From the NCBI GenBank assembly GCA_033239125.1, contig BSWB01000001.1:163455481-163519480 (forward strand): a stretch of DNA of 64,000 bases, written 5' to 3'. The notes below the pieces were generated by a model. It saw only the letters and a list, made by a program, of their open reading frames with translations. It was not told where the DNA came from and ran no database searches. Origin of the DNA: Fagopyrum homotropicum (lineage: Eukaryota; Streptophyta; Magnoliopsida; Caryophyllales; Polygonaceae). The translations under genes were made by a program, and so were the position numbers. Shown here in pieces: positions 12,458-25,929 of this stretch. The stretch's first letter is position 1. Each line of letters opens with the position of its first letter.

Positions 12458-12797
12458 ATATATATAAATCTTCTTAGTTTCAAAGTTGTAATTATAGATT
12501 TCAATTTTCGGACTCAAATCTTAACCATTTTCATTTACAGTTATTAATATGTCGATTTTGTTATTCAATTTTTATATGGTTTGTTGCAACTAAAAAGAAT
12601 ATCTACTTTAAATTTTTATCTATATACGTTTTTTTAGATTTTCAATTTATATTAGCATTTAGAAATCACTTTTAAAAATAATTTTTTTAGGCTTCGAGAA
12701 ATATGGTGTTGACACACAAAAAAAGCTTATAATTTAATAGATATAAGATATTTTATGAAATAAAGTTTGAAAAAGATTGATTTCATAAATTCTAAAA
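12458..12797. other. AT-rich non-coding sequence
   Basis: A short TA run is followed by AT-rich sequence up to the LINE target duplication. Nothing recognised. Confidence 0.5.
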
Positions 12798-14199
12798 TTT
12801 AGTTATCATATACCAAAGAAACTCAGAAAATCCCAAACCTACATACAAATCCGCCGCCTCTCCCCCTGAATCTAGTTCGTTGTGATGATAAAACCCGATT
12901 CCAAGTTGAAGAACGCGTATATCACGCGAATAGCCCTTCTACCTTCGCCGCTACTCAGAACCCCAACCCCAAACCTAAAGGTATTGCTCTTCCACGGATC
13001 TTCCGACGGGTGAGGAAGAAACCCATCTCAATAGGTTCAAGCTGCTCTCCTGACAAAAGTCTAAGGTCGAAGGGGTCTGATTTCTGCTTTCTCCGTCTCC
13101 TTGAGGATCATCTCCTCAATTTTAAGAAAAGAAAGAAAGAATCAAAAAAATCTACTGAGATGACCAAGGAACGATTTGGCTGGTGGTCGAAGGCGGTTCG
13201 AAGACTAGGCCGTGGCAGGAGGAGGGTGAGTTCTTTATGGCGTTTGAGGAAGAGTCTTTTGTCTAGGTCTCTCCGTCTCCTTGCTCTCTTTTCCATTTGA
13301 CTCTCTGCTGGTTACTATTGATGGACGTTTTGCCATGTTTGGAGATTCTGCCTCTTTCAATTGATCCAAACGGTAACCAACTCACTCCCCTCAAAAATCC
13401 TAGATCTACATTTACATATTTGTCCGGGAAGAACTTAGAAGAAAGAAGAGAAAGTGTATCGATGCTAGTGGTGACCATATACCTAATAGATGTTGAAGGT
13501 GCTGATTTTTTCTTGTTTGACTGGTTGAACTTTTGCCTTTTTAAAGATCAAATCAATTTACAGATAATTCAACACCATTCTGAATTCTCTTCTCACAATA
13601 TCATATATATTCTCTTTCTCCATTCAAAACACAAAATGATTGCGAAAAACGAGTCTTTCAAAGGAGCTAGGAGTCTTGTCTTCTCCCCCCAACAATAGAA
13701 CAATGAGAAAGTTGAAAGAAAAGAGCAACACTTATCTAAGAACTATGAGAATGAACCAAAGAATAAACGGTTCTTTCTACAATTGTGAAGTTTTTGAGTA
13801 ACAAAGTGTTTTGCCTCTCTTGTTTCTATGGATTTGTGACGGCATAATTCTTGGTTTGGTTGGCCATCTTAAACAGTGTGAATTGTGATGTTTTCCGAGT
13901 TTAAACAGGACCATTGAAGATTCAGTTAAGTTGTTTGTTCAGCTTAGACCAGTGCAGCTTAGGTGCTTTTTGTGGATAAATGAGGAGCTTCATTTTCAAG
14001 GATCTTTTCACTTGAGTTTTCTTGACTTTATTTCCACTTATTATCCAATAATTATAAATAACTATGATAATTTTATGAGAGTAATTTCTTATGTTAGATC
14101 AACCGTTTATAATAAGGCAAAACCTTGCAATCTTGCCTCTTCCTTTGTGGTTTTTGGCATGTGGTTTGCTAACGCAGTTCAGGGATCAAGACCAAACGA

Positions 14200-14613
14200 A
14201 TGAGGAACGGGATATGTTTGATTGATACAAAAATTTCTCCAGGTCCACAGCATAAGAAAGTGGTCGTAATGCTCAGTAACAAAACAACACTGGACTGCGT
14301 GATGATGAACAAAATTTGTAATGAAGGAACAATTTGTGTTTGGTTTTTTAAGGATGCGAAATCCGCCTTGAACCGGCCCGTTGTTACACTCGTTTTGACT
14401 AAGTTACAATTAACAAACTGTAAGATTATGAAGTGTAGAACACTATTATCCCTTTTTTGGCAATATGTTGATCAAAGTAGCTTTTTGATCCAAAACGCAT
14501 GTAAAAATGATGACTTGAACAAGCTAGATACTCAAGGTGAAAAAAACATTAAACTGGAATTTTCGTTCGGAACAATGGAATTGAACTCCCAATTACAATT
14601 ATTGTTTCCTTGA
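14200..14613 (+). CDS. Frame in the LINE ORF1 position, no domain recognised
   Basis: A 137-codon frame ends at TGA 14611-14613, which overlaps the ORF2 ATG (14613-14615) by one base. It lies where ORF1 (nucleic-acid-binding protein) should end. I see neither the DUF4283-type domain nor a CCHC knuckle usual in plant L1 ORF1. It may be the decayed tail of ORF1 or a chance frame. Confidence 0.25.
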   Translation: MRNGICLIDTKISPGPQHKKVVVMLSNKTTLDCVMMNKICNEGTICVWFFKDAKSALNRPVVTLVLTKLQLTNCKIMKCRTLLSLFWQYVDQSSFLIQNACKNDDLNKLDTQGEKNIKLEFSFGTMELNSQLQLLFP

Positions 14614-17600
14614 TGAAGATCGCCTTTTGGAACTGTCGGGGTATGAAGAAAAAGAATTTCTGGACCAATTTGAATCTGACTTGTTAAAACGAAAATATTC
14701 AAATGATTATGCTAGCTGACACAAAAACGAAAGACGAGCCTGAGGAAAGGATATGGAAATGCGCAGGTTTCGATAAAATATTTTTTATACCGGCGATGGG
14801 CTTTGCGGGGGGGGGGGGGGTTGTGCCTACTCTGGAAAGAATACCATATTAAAGGGGAAAAGGTGGAAATTATTAAAGCCTCACAAAGGTTTCTGTTGGT
14901 TAAACATATAAATTTTAATTCACAATTTGAATCTATGATCTTCTTCATATGTGCGCCGCCGAACGAGCAATTGAAAAATCCGTTTTGGATAGAACTTCAG
15001 AGTGCTATGGAGAGTATCCAATTACCGATGATTGTTATGAGTGACTATAATGATCTGATGGAAACATCGGACAAAAAAGGAGGTGCTACAGTCGCGAATA
15101 ATAGATTCGACAGACTTTTGCAATTGTCTAACCAATTTTTCCTAACAAACTTAACAACCAAAGGAAATGACTTCACTTGGAAGAAAAAGAAAGAAGGAGA
15201 TAATAACACATACGAAAAATTAGATAGAGTGATGATCTCCTTGGAAATCATCCAACAATACCCCAATTTACATACCCGGAATCATGCTTTTACAAACTCC
15301 GATCATTGCATGATTTCCATTAATTTACAAAACAACCAGACAACCACAAAAAACAAACCGTTTAGATTCGAATCAATGTGGATGCTAAGACATGACTGCG
15401 AAAACATTGTGAAACAAGTATGGAGGAACCAATATCAAGGTACAAAAATGTTTAATATAGCCAAGAAGACTAGTCTACTCAAACAAAAATTAAAACAATG
15501 GAGTCGAGGAAAGTTTGGTAATATAAACAAACAACTACTCAAAGTGGACGATGAACTAATACGACTACAAAAAGTGACTTTCTCACAATTTCACCAAGAC
15601 ATTAATAATAAGATTAACAGACTAACAAAGAAAAGAGAGTGTCTAATAGAATACCAACATAAGTATTGGAAGCAGCGAGCAAAGACGGCAAATTTACAAT
15701 TTGGTGATAAGAACACCAACTTTTTTCATAGAAAAGCAACGGGCCGAAGAAATAAAAAGATAATCACAACGATTACTAAAATTAATGGTGAAATTCTAGC
15801 AAAAGATACGGACATTGATGAGGAATTTGTAAATGACTACAAAACTCGATTTCAATCCACACCAATTGATAGGAATAAACTACAAAACCAGTTACAGGTC
15901 ATCTTACCAGAAATTAACGCTGATGATAATTTGAAATTGGAAATGCCTTTTTCTACAAGTGAAATTAAGGAAGCAATATTCAATATAAGAGCTGACAAAT
16001 CGCCAGGTCCGGATGGGATGCCAGCAAGTTTTTATCAGAAATATTGGCATATCGTAGGACCATCAATCACTAGAGCTGTCAAGAGTTTTTACAGAAATGG
16101 CAAAATTCTTAGACAACTCAATCACACTTTTATAGCACTCTTACCAAAGATTGATAATCCAACAACAACATCACACTATAGACCTATCAGTTTAGTTTCA
16201 ACGGTTTATAAAATTATCTCGAAGATATTAGCAAAAAGACTGAGTCTAATTCTCCCAAAACTTATCCATCCTTTACAAAGCGCTTTCGTTAAAAATAGAG
16301 CAATCCACGATAATGTGCTCATTGCCCATAAAATCTTCCATGGTTTCAAATCAAAAAAAGGAAAGGAAGGATACATGGCTATTAAATTGGATATGGAGAA
16401 AGCATATGACAAAGTTGAATGGGAGTTCCTTAAAGAGGTGATGGCCAAATTTGGATTTGGAGAAAAATACCGGAATTGGATTCATGAGTGTATTTCAATG
16501 GTTTCATATTCTTTACTAATCAATGATTCTCCCACTAATCTATTTACTCCACAAAGGGGACTTAGACAAGGTGACCCATTATCCCCGCTTCTGTTCAATC
16601 TTTGTTCGGAGGTGTTAGCTAGAAACTTACAAAAAATATCAAATAAAAATCCCAAATCTATTGGCTTCCCTATTTCAAGAAATGGGACTAGAATCCCATT
16701 TCTAGTTTTCGCAGATGATATTATTATTTTTACCAAAACCTCAGCGCAAGCTAATGAAATAGTTCGGGTGGTGCTAAAGGACTATTGTGACATATCTGGT
16801 CAGATGGTCAATTACCATAAATCCATGTTTCAAACTACCAATAATGTAGATCAAAGCAATAAGAGAAGAATTCAAGGTCACCTCGGAATCAGTATTTCTA
16901 CCAATTTAGAACAATACTTAAGATGCCCAATTATCAATGGACATGCCAACAAAGACATATTTCACTCCGTCATCACAAAGACTAAACAACAACTGACTAA
17001 ATGGAAAGCATCCTCACTGTCTCAAGAAGGAAGAATAACGTTAATAAAAGCTAACCTTAATGCAAAACCAAGTTATCTAATGCAGGCATTCATGTTACCG
17101 GGAAGTATACATAATGAATTAGACAAAATTAATATAATCTTCTTTTGGAATAAGGGAGCTAATCACCATCCTTTGATAAGTTGGGATAAGATCTGTAAAA
17201 CTCGGAGTCTAGGTGGAACGGGGATAAGAAAAGCAGAAGACATGAACAAAGCACTACAAATGAAACTCTTGTGGAAAATAATGGCAGAACCAAATAACGT
17301 CTGGGTCAAAATCGTAGAAGAAAAATATCTAAAAGGGACGAGCCTCTGGAATTACGAATGTGGAAAGAATGTGTCATGGCAATGGAAAAACTTGTATAAA
17401 TTACATAAAGAATTTGATAAAGGGTTGGCATGGAGAGTAGGGGATGGAAATACGTTTAGATTCTGGAAGGATAAGTGGTTGCTAGATAAACCGCTTAAAC
17501 ACGTCATGACAAACCAGAGTGGAGTAAACCTTTCAGAATTAACTTCCTCGTACATTAATAATAAAGAATGGGACCAACAAAGAATAGATCTGTTAAAAAC

Positions 17601-18744
17601 AATTTTACCAAGTAATGTACTAGACAAAATTAAGAACTATAACCTCCCCAAAACAGAAATTCGTGACCGTCTGTATTGGTCAGGAAATGAGGAAGGGTGG
17701 TATTCCACAAAATTATCTTTGGAGCTGATACAAAAACGGAAAGTTGGTGTTACTCAGGATAAATCATGGATTTGGAAAATGGACATTATGCCTAAAATTA
17801 GGAATTTCTTTTGGAAGTTAGCTATAAATGGCCTACCTACAAAACAAAATCTTGACAGACAGAGAATCCCGGTAGTCATGAACTGTGAGTTCTGTAACCA
17901 CCATACTGAAAGTGCTAAGCATCTTTTCTTCCAATGCCCAATCATGATAACAACTATCGACAATCAACATGTAAACTCTAGTTTACAAAATATAGATATA
18001 GATAATCAAGGAATCACTGAGTCCCTGGTTGAACTCAAGGATTCAATTTCGAATAAGGAAATGAAACTTGTAGTGGTCATTTGGTGGAACATGTGGATGG
18101 CCAGGAATCAATTCGTTTTTAACAAAACAAAATTTCCACTGAACATTAAAGCCACCGCTATTAACCAAATTGCGAGTTGGGATCTAGCAAATTCCGACCA
18201 GAACAAGATTTCTCCATCAATGAAACCACAAAGAAGAAAGAAGAAAAACATTAAATGGCAACGACCAAAGGATGGATCCTTTAAAATCAATTTTGATGCT
18301 TTATTTATTTCAACAAACAACTGCTCGTATGGTTTTATCATTCGGAACCAACATGCGATTCCTACGGCCGTAGGATGCGGCAAGTGTAATGTTGAGTCCG
18401 TTTTAGAAGCAGAAGCACTTGCTTTGAGATATGGCCTTCAAAAGGCAACGGAGTGTGGAATTACATGCATCGAGATAGAAGGAGATAGCCTTACGCTCAT
18501 CAACTCGATTAAGCGAATGTGGAAGCCACCACGGGAGCTCGATATGATGATTAACGATATTACGATTATTATGTCTGATTTCCATAGCTTCACCGCACAG
18601 CATGTTTTTAGGGAGATCAACAAGGTTGCGGACAAGATTGCTTCACACGGATACAATGGTCAGATAGAAGTGGATGCAATCCCAGAAGATGTTCAAGACC
18701 TCATCCGAAAGGATGCGTTAGGACGATCAATTTCTAGAAATTGA
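14613..18744 (+). pseudogene. LINE ORF2 (endonuclease, reverse transcriptase, RNase H), interrupted
   Basis: The ATG at 14613 opens an APE-type endonuclease (MKIAFWNCRG). A TAA at 14685-14687 stops it. Reading resumes (NIQMIMLADTKTK), and then a run of 14 G (14807-14820) shifts the frame into GGLCLLWK. From there 1300 codons are open: endonuclease remainder (SDYNDL, LDRVMIS, SDHCMI), reverse transcriptase (DKSPGPDGMPASFYQKYW, YRPISLVSTVYKI, KLDMEKAYDKVEW, RQGDPLSPLLFN, catalytic FADD), a zinc-binding RVT domain (FFWKLAINGLPTKQNL, CEFC...H..C) and a C-terminal RNase H (INFDA, EAEALALRYGL, EGDS). Both lesions are in the first 70 codons, so the polymerase is intact on paper but unlikely to be made as one protein with a full endonuclease. 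Confidence 0.93.
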
Positions 18745-18797
18745 TTCTCCTAAATCTTTACCTATGTATAAAAAAAAAATTTAGTTATCATATGCCA

Positions 18798-20030
18798 CCA
18801 AATTTGCTCTTATCTCAAATTTGTAAAATATTAGTATTGTCACGGTTCTGTAGGAAAATGTTAGGGTATTTTTGTGTGTATATATTTAACTATTTAACAG
18901 ACCTTCTCAAAAGAATAAGAAATAATATTTAAAAGACAATATCTTTTAAATTTCATAAAATTATAATTTATAATCACGTGTAGTTCAAATTTTGTGACAC
19001 AATAGTTTATTATTAAAATTGTTCATATTTATTGTATAAATTGTGTGCATTATAAACCTTATTCCTTAAAAAAATTGGAATTTTATGTACAATCCCTTTT
19101 TACTTCTTGAACTATTATATTATATAATCTGAAAGATTTTAATCTAAATATTCATATTAAAGAATTCGAGCCTAAACTTTGAGAGCTCGTTTGTAGTCGC
19201 TAAGAATATTCTCCCAAAACGAAATTATCGATTTGTTTAACAAATAAAATGAAATGTTAGCAATTTTTTAGCAAATGAAAATAGCGTAACCACTTTTATT
19301 TTATTTTCTTCCCTTTAACCGTTTTCATTTCATGCTTCTAATCAAACAAACACAATTAGTGTATCAAGACAAACCTCTATTCCACCAACTCACGATCATT
19401 TTTGAAATCTCTAACATCACCCATCTATAATTTCTAATCTCTACCAGAAACGTTTAGCCTTTGTACTTTCGGGTTACTAATAATTCAGATTATTTAGAAG
19501 GCAATTTAAGTGACATCTTCAAAGTCTTATTCACTAACGAAATCATCATAAAGTTGTGTCCAAAAGTTCAACATACTACTCTAAGCAGTGAAACTAAACT
19601 ACAACAGCCATTAGATTCCACTATTGCCATTTGTAGTACTTCATACTGTTTGTTTCTCAATTTTCGTCAAGGAAAAGTTACAAAGAAGTCCCACATCGCC
19701 CCCTATCGTTATCACCACACAGTATATAAATTTTCAAGATTTGTAGACGCCCCTTCTCGAGGTTTAGGTAGAATAGTGATTCCCTTTCAAGATTATGATA
19801 TGATTTGTTGAATGTGTGACACACCACCTAGCCATTCACACTAAAGTCATCGCACCATTTTTCAACGTCTTTGCCTTAAGGAGAAACAAGCTTACTGTGT
19901 GCTAACTAATGAAAAGCTTATTACGATCTAAAATGATAGAATGATCAACCATTCTATGTGAAATCTTAATAATTACTACAAAAATGTATACTGTAACCGT
20001 AGCTTATATGTAAATTAAAGAATCTTACAA
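18798..20030. other. Non-coding sequence
   Basis: AT-rich. Around 19680-19760 the motif AAGTCCCACATCG followed by TATATAAAT looks like part of an LTR promoter. Otherwise nothing recognised; the small frames have no domain. Confidence 0.4.
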
Positions 20031-21450
20031 TTCTTTTTAGTTCTATGGTTAAAGATTGAAAAGATCAACACAAATGGGATAATTTTGGGCCATACCTACA
20101 TAGCTTAATTTCTTGGTGGATGAGTGAATCCATCAGGGGATTTAGAGGTTGGGATGTATTGTCAAACTAGGTAATCTCAAATTAATGATGAAAAAGGCAT
20201 TCAACTATAGCATTTAGGCTTCCATACTTCTATAAATTTATTGCTCAAACATTATTGACTTACAAATAAGAGGTGCTATACTAATCTTAAGAGCAAGTCA
20301 CAACGCAGTGAATATTAGAAGAATGGTGAGGATTAGACCTCTACAAATCCGGGCTCGGGCCGGGTTCGGGTTCAGGCCGGGCCATACCTAAAAACTCTAC
20401 CCATAAGGTGCGGGCCGGGCTAGCCGGGCCCGACTTCTCCGGGCCACAATCGCTACCCATGTAAAAAGCGAGCGGGCTACCGGGACGGCCCGTATGTACT
20501 TTTTTGTGCGTTTTTCCCCAGAATTTATCGGTCAAAGCAAGTAATATAATGAATTTCATACACACTTTCAATCTAATTATACTTGCATAGTGCACTACTA
20601 ACAAGTTCAATAACAATCAACACACAAAAATAAAAAGTCCAAATACCTAAAAAAACAATAAGTACCATTACAAGCAAGTTAGTCCTACAATCTTGTGTTG
20701 CAGCCGAATATAACTCGTCAAAATACTAACAAACTAAATGAATAATCAGAATATGTTACACTCAAAACAATATAAATTATATACACATATATAAAAAATA
20801 TTATATGTATAAAATTGTATACAGGCCGGGTTAGCCCGCGGGCCAAAAAGTTTACCCGTACCCGTCCCATGAAAATGCGGGTCAATCCATGCCCGAACGG
20901 GCCAAACTTGCTGTCCATACCCAGGTTTTTTCATGGGCAGGCAGGCTTGACGGGCCGGCCCGGTTTTGTACAGGTCTAGTGAGGATAAAGGACTTGTTCC
21001 TTTTTCCTTTTTCATATCTTGATATGAGTATATCAAATATCGGTATCGATATCAGAGATAGTGTTTGTCAAGATGGTGAGATATATCAGAAAAGGAAAAC
21101 TTGGGAGGGAAAGTTGAGAGGGAGATGTGAGAGAAAAATAACGTGATATCTATCAATTTTTAAAGATATCAAAATTGATTAAAAGAAAAAAAAAAAAAAA
21201 AAGAGTAAAGTATCGATATCTTTGATACCATATACTCAATTACAAAACATGGATATCAGATATGTGATATCCATACCCAGGATATGGGAAATGAACAGGC
21301 CCACATAAAATAGCTGCACCTGCCAGCCCAAGATTACTACTAAGAAATGAAGAGCATTTCTAGTCTATTACGAGACACTTAGGCCTGGGATTTAAACACG
21401 GGTTACTTACCGGCTGAGCTAGTAAGAAGAGCATAAGTTTTCACAAGATT
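20031..21450. repeat. Dispersed repeat A, copy 1 (interrupted by a hAT)
   Basis: 20031-20333 and about 21295-21450 align with 43012-43410, in the same order and orientation, including landmarks 'ggtggatgagtga', 'cttacaaataagaggtgct', 'cccaagattactactaaga' and 'gagacacttaggcctggga'. Copy 1 is split by the hAT at 20334-20978 and by about 300 bases of TATC-rich sequence after it. The last part (21375-21440), read on the minus strand, has A-box TAGCTCAGCCGG and B-box-like GTTTAAATCCC, so a tRNA-derived SINE head is part of the repeat. Confidence 0.65.
20334..20978. mobile_element. 645-bp non-autonomous hAT element
   Basis: Terminal repeats TAGACCTCTACAAA and, inverted, TAGACCTGTACAAA (13 of 14), with a perfect 8-bp duplication GTGAGGAT at 20326-20333 and 20979-20986. 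Both subterminal regions are rich in CGGGCCGG-type motifs. Non-coding. The repeat copy at 43 kb shows the empty site. Confidence 0.92.
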
Positions 21451-22151
21451 TTGAGTTTGTCCTAGTGGTTTAGAGTATTTTGTCACATGATGCTACAATG
21501 CAAACATCTCACATTCCCTATAAAAGTCCTGTGAACAAACATACATGATATGCAATATTAGCATCAAGATTAGAACACAAGTACTTATTCACCAATTTTG
21601 TCTTTTCAGTCTTTGAACCCTACCGTGTGCTCTAGGACTCTAGGAGTACGTTAGAACGTGTTGTTTGACTAGGGTTCTACTTGCTTCTTCAAAATGCTAC
21701 TCAAAAAGGCAAAAGTCTATTGAAGCACAAAAAAGGCTCTATTCACTAATGCAACATAAACTTAACCATGGTTCCCTTCATAGTAACCTACACAGTACAT
21801 AGCTGGACTCTGAAATATCTCAGTTCCTTGAGCTAAATACCAAATTATAATCTAGCCACTTAGCTTGAAACCAGAGATTCATCAAGCTGAAAGCTCACAT
21901 TAAATAGAAAAGATAGGCTGGTCATAGCATAAGAAATCTTGCTAATTCACAAAGATGGAGGTAATAGAGTAATACTAAGAGCTCAAGAAAGTCATTAGAA
22001 GAAATGAAACTTCACGAGTTCTAGTTTAGCTTATAGTATTATTGTTTCTAAATTTCTGACCTAGGATGGAGTCCAAATTCCAAAACCAGCAGATGAAACT
22101 CCATGCTTCTGATGTTTATAATCGCACAATTGGGATCTTTCCACATAGCTT

Positions 22152-25100
22152 TCACAGCTCCCGGCGACGCTTCTTTGCAAGATTCTCAAAGACCTGGTGG
22201 ATATCATCAGTGGTGATTGGCTTGGAAGGATCATATGACTCCTGAAAAGTGCATATTCTTCACGTCAAATAGCATCCCATAGAAAATAGAAACAGTTGGG
22301 AAATACATAACAGCAAAAAAAAAAAAAAAGAATATAGAGAAAGAGAGCATACGAAGAATGAATGCATCTCATTTTTCATATCTTCAATTCCGGTCAGAAT
22401 CTCCATCTTCTCCACATGACCAAGTTTGTTCAGAAAGTTCAACTCGACACCCTCCTGTTCTTGCAGCTTTTCCTCCCTCTTTTCCTTTGCCACTTTCTCA
22501 TACTCTGCAATGGAATCATCTTTGTCCACTATAAAACCAATACCCTTCTGGTTGTAATAACTTGAGCACCTATCGCAACGACATAAAACATTTCTCCAGC
22601 TTTTTCCTGGAAACATTGCCTTCTTCTTCTCCAAAACAGGTGTCTCTGTTCCAAGATCAACTCCTATAAGACAACTTATACTTGACCCGGCATCGCCATT
22701 ACAATTCTTCAAGCATTCTGGACCCAATTCCATAGTAGTAGAGACACCTTCCTGCTTAACATCACCATTGCCTTTTGCAGGGTCACTAAAACAGGTATCA
22801 TTCCCAGCATTAGATGATTCAGCACCAAATTGGGTCACTTCTACACCTTTATCCTTGGCTTTTACAGCAGAATCACCCTTTTTAGGTGTAGCCCAGATGC
22901 TCTTGGGGTACAGAGTCAAGAAGCTACAAACTGTTGAGCAATTCTGACATATCATATCCTCGTAAGTTGGCTCCCCCTCCTCGTCTCTTGGAATCTGAAA
23001 TACACTATTTTGTCATCATACATGATTTTAAACTTGAATAATCTACAAAAAAATGGATGATTATAATAACTGATTAACACGAGAGAAACAAAACTTCGTA
23101 ACCCATTGGACGTAATATCATGCAGTTGATGCGGTACTTTAGCAGTATAGATTCTCTTTGTTTGCCAACAAAATATGTGAGAGAAAGCACATAAGATAAA
23201 AACCTCATCAGAAGGCCCAAGGCCAAGATGTTCTTCATGAAACCAGTCTTCACAAATGCAGCACTGTATCATTTCCACTTGTTCTTCCACATCAGGATCA
23301 GGATATGGGCGACCACAGGTGCAATATGCACCTTTGAAGTTGTGATTATAGGAATTTTCTGCATTTTCTACATCTTTATTTGGGGAAAGTTTGCAAAAGA
23401 ACTCGCCAAATTTGGAATTTCCACAATCACATCTGAAGTTTCTCTTTGTCCACAGCTCCAATATCTTAGACGTGAGAAGATAAATTAGAATAGAAAGGAA
23501 ATGCAAAATGATGTCAGTTCTAAAGTCAACCAAAACACAGAATTGCAGCAAAACACTAGTATTAGAATTATGCAATAGCTGCTTTTTAAAAGTAGAAACT
23601 AGAAAGGGTACAACAAACATCAAAAGCCCAAAGTAAACTCAACATCTCTTGACATGTTTTGCGCATGCACTCTGTGCTCTTTTTTTCTCAATCAATTAGT
23701 GCAAGCAATAGTTTGGCAAGCACATGCACTCTGTGCTCTTTTTTTCAAATACATTTTCCAGTCCTTTCAAGCTAGAAGCTAATACCATTTTTAAAACAAC
23801 TTATTGGCTACCATATGAACACTCATCCTTTTTCCTTCACAGCATTCACCTTTTGAGGGAAATTCTTCATCAATGAAGCCCATGTTCTAAATACAATTGA
23901 CCATAGAATGGGTATATAATAATAGCATATGCATTCATACTGGGGTAATCGTGTATATTTAGAATAACACCAAGATATTTGCATCGATATCAGGATGTTT
24001 GGATAAAAAAATCCCCTACTTTCTCCACAGATATATGCACATCAAGCATGCTGGTTACTTATGTAAGAATAAATACATGGAATCATCAAATGATAGTTTC
24101 AGTGCCATTACAAACACACCATTCAGCTTCTTATAATTTTCTCTAACAGTTCTAAACAAATTCCCTAACTCCACCTTTCATATAACCTCTTGACATAGCA
24201 GTCAGATAATCAAGAGCTCTTATATATCTCTTGGAAATTTTGAAGGGTAAGATGGAAATAGATACCTCGTGACCATCATGGCAAGATAAGCTACACGCAG
24301 TGCATATGCCAGCATTCCCATCTGGAGTGCAAGTCAAGCATGAAAATATTGCTTGTCTTTTCATATAACCCTTTGAATAAGTGCATTCCTTTCCCTCATC
24401 TCCTCCCAAAACCAGATCTGCTTCCTGTCAGTTGAAGTGCATAAACAACAACAGCATGGCCATATGGATCAGCTCAGTAACATGATTAACATCATCTTAA
24501 CTGGTAAATACAGTGAAATTAATTGAACAAAAACCCATGATAATATAAACAAGAAGATCATAAGAACAAAACTACAAAAGCATCTATAAGCTCATCTAAA
24601 CATTTCTACTGCCATGACAGCCATACATACTCCAACAGAAGGGTTTATATAACCATTATCGAGTGCACTCATTAAACACTTATCCAGATTAAACACAAGC
24701 ATACACTTGCTAGGTGAAAGCTACAACATAATACTGTCCTAATCTCTGTATCATAGAACTTTGGAGATCTTTTCAGAACTTTAAAAAAAATGGTGTAATG
24801 GACCTGACAAATAGATTGGCATTTAACTTGGACACCGAAAATTTATCCTCGTCCACCTTTTAACCTATTTGTAAAGCATGCTTAACACCACAATTGAAAC
24901 AACACATCGCTATTTACTTAGGTATACTGTCTGTGATACAATCACGCCCTAAAAGTTTATGCCTAGATAGTCGATCAAATTGAAACTGGAACTTTCAATT
25001 TTAGTTACAAAACCCAAAGGCTGACAACTTTGTTCTAATTACCATCCTACAGCCTATAAATTTGAAAGGACCAAATTCCACTGGTATCTAACAAGTCTCC

Positions 25101-25383
25101 TTCACAAACATATATAGAAGTGAATAAATCACTCAACATGAGATTATGATAAAATACAAACCAACGACAAGAATATCACGATCCAAATTCGATCGAGCAG
25201 ATTCCGTATATGTTCATCCAACTAGAAGCACCATGCAACACGGAAACCCTAACCGATACTTTTTCTAACGCATATACAACAAAAGGGCAAAAAATGAAGT
25301 ACCAGCTCCTGATCTTCGACATCTTTGAGATACTCATGGATCGATATAGTCGGCTCAGCTTCGCCCTCAAAGGTGTCAGCCAT
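22152..25383 (-). CDS. UBR7: UBR7-like protein: UBR box and PHD-type finger (probable E3 ubiquitin ligase)
   Basis: Five exons, all phase 0: 25303-25383, 24266-24424, 23204-23464, 22353-22994, 22152-22241; 410 residues. Exon 1 (MADTFEGEAEPTISIHEYL) is the usual N-terminus. Exons 2 and 3 form the UBR box (GKECTYSKGYMKRQAIFSC, CTACSLSCHDGHE, then RNFRCDCGNSKFG). The PHD-type finger follows in exons 3 and 4 (CTCGRPYPD, MIQCCICEDWFHEEHLGL, EDMICQNC). Exon 4 adds an acidic linker and WRNVLCRCDRC. Exon 5 ends with the conserved ESYDPSKPITTDDI and FENLAKKRRREL. The order and length match plant UBR7-type proteins, nuclear N-degron-class E3 candidates also tied to histone ubiquitination in animals. 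No lesion seen. Its 5' half is duplicated at 57-59 kb. Confidence 0.93.
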
Positions 25384-25579
25384 CTCTCGCCGCCCCTCTC
25401 GAAACGAAACTCGTAATAGAATCGGTTACCACAAAACCACAAATATCGTCACTGAAACCCTAGATTCGCTTTGCTTAATAACCCGCGATGAATTGAAAGC
25501 CGCCTAGAGAACTGAATGAGGAGAGAGAAATAGAGACAAATCGGCCTTATCGGGTATGTGCCTATGTGGATGTGTATGC

Positions 25580-25587
25580 GCGGGAAT
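25580..25587 (-). promoter_or_regulatory. E2F-like site upstream of UBR7
   Basis: ATTCCCGC on the minus strand, matching the plant E2F consensus WTTSSCSS, about 200 bases upstream of the UBR7 ATG. A second near-match, CTTCCCGCC, lies at about 25617-25625. The motif is kept in the duplicated promoter (59084-59091). Confidence 0.35.
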
Positions 25588-25929
25588 CAGAGAGCTTCTA
25601 GGGCTTTATGGATCCGCTTCCCGCCATATTTTCAGCACTGATTTTGGCTTTGGGAGAAGTCGATGAAATATTCAATCCGTTTCCCTCTCAATATACATAT
25701 AACTTGTTTTGAATTTGGAATGGTTTGTTCATTCTCTTGGTTTTTTATCATCTCATACGTTTATGTTTCGTGTTTCTTTGATATTGTTATGCCGGTTGAA
25801 ATTTGACTACTATAAATTACTTTATACCATTCATAAATTCGACAACAATTTTACTCGATTTAAATTGGGTATAATGGATCCGCTTGAGTGATAAAATAAT
25901 ATGTTATAACTATACATGGAAAATCTTGT

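Larger units (their letters stand above)
12816..18779 (+). mobile_element. Near full-length L1-type LINE
   Basis: An 18-bp target duplication TTTAGTTATCATATACCA (12798-12815) recurs at 18780-18797 with one difference, directly after a short A tail (18771-18779). The roughly 5.96-kb length is what a complete plant L1 should have. The 5' 1.8 kb should hold the 5' UTR and ORF1; ORF2 follows (14613-18744). ORF2 is broken by one stop and one frameshift. The good target duplication and otherwise open ORF2 indicate a fairly young, recently dead copy. Confidence 0.9.
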
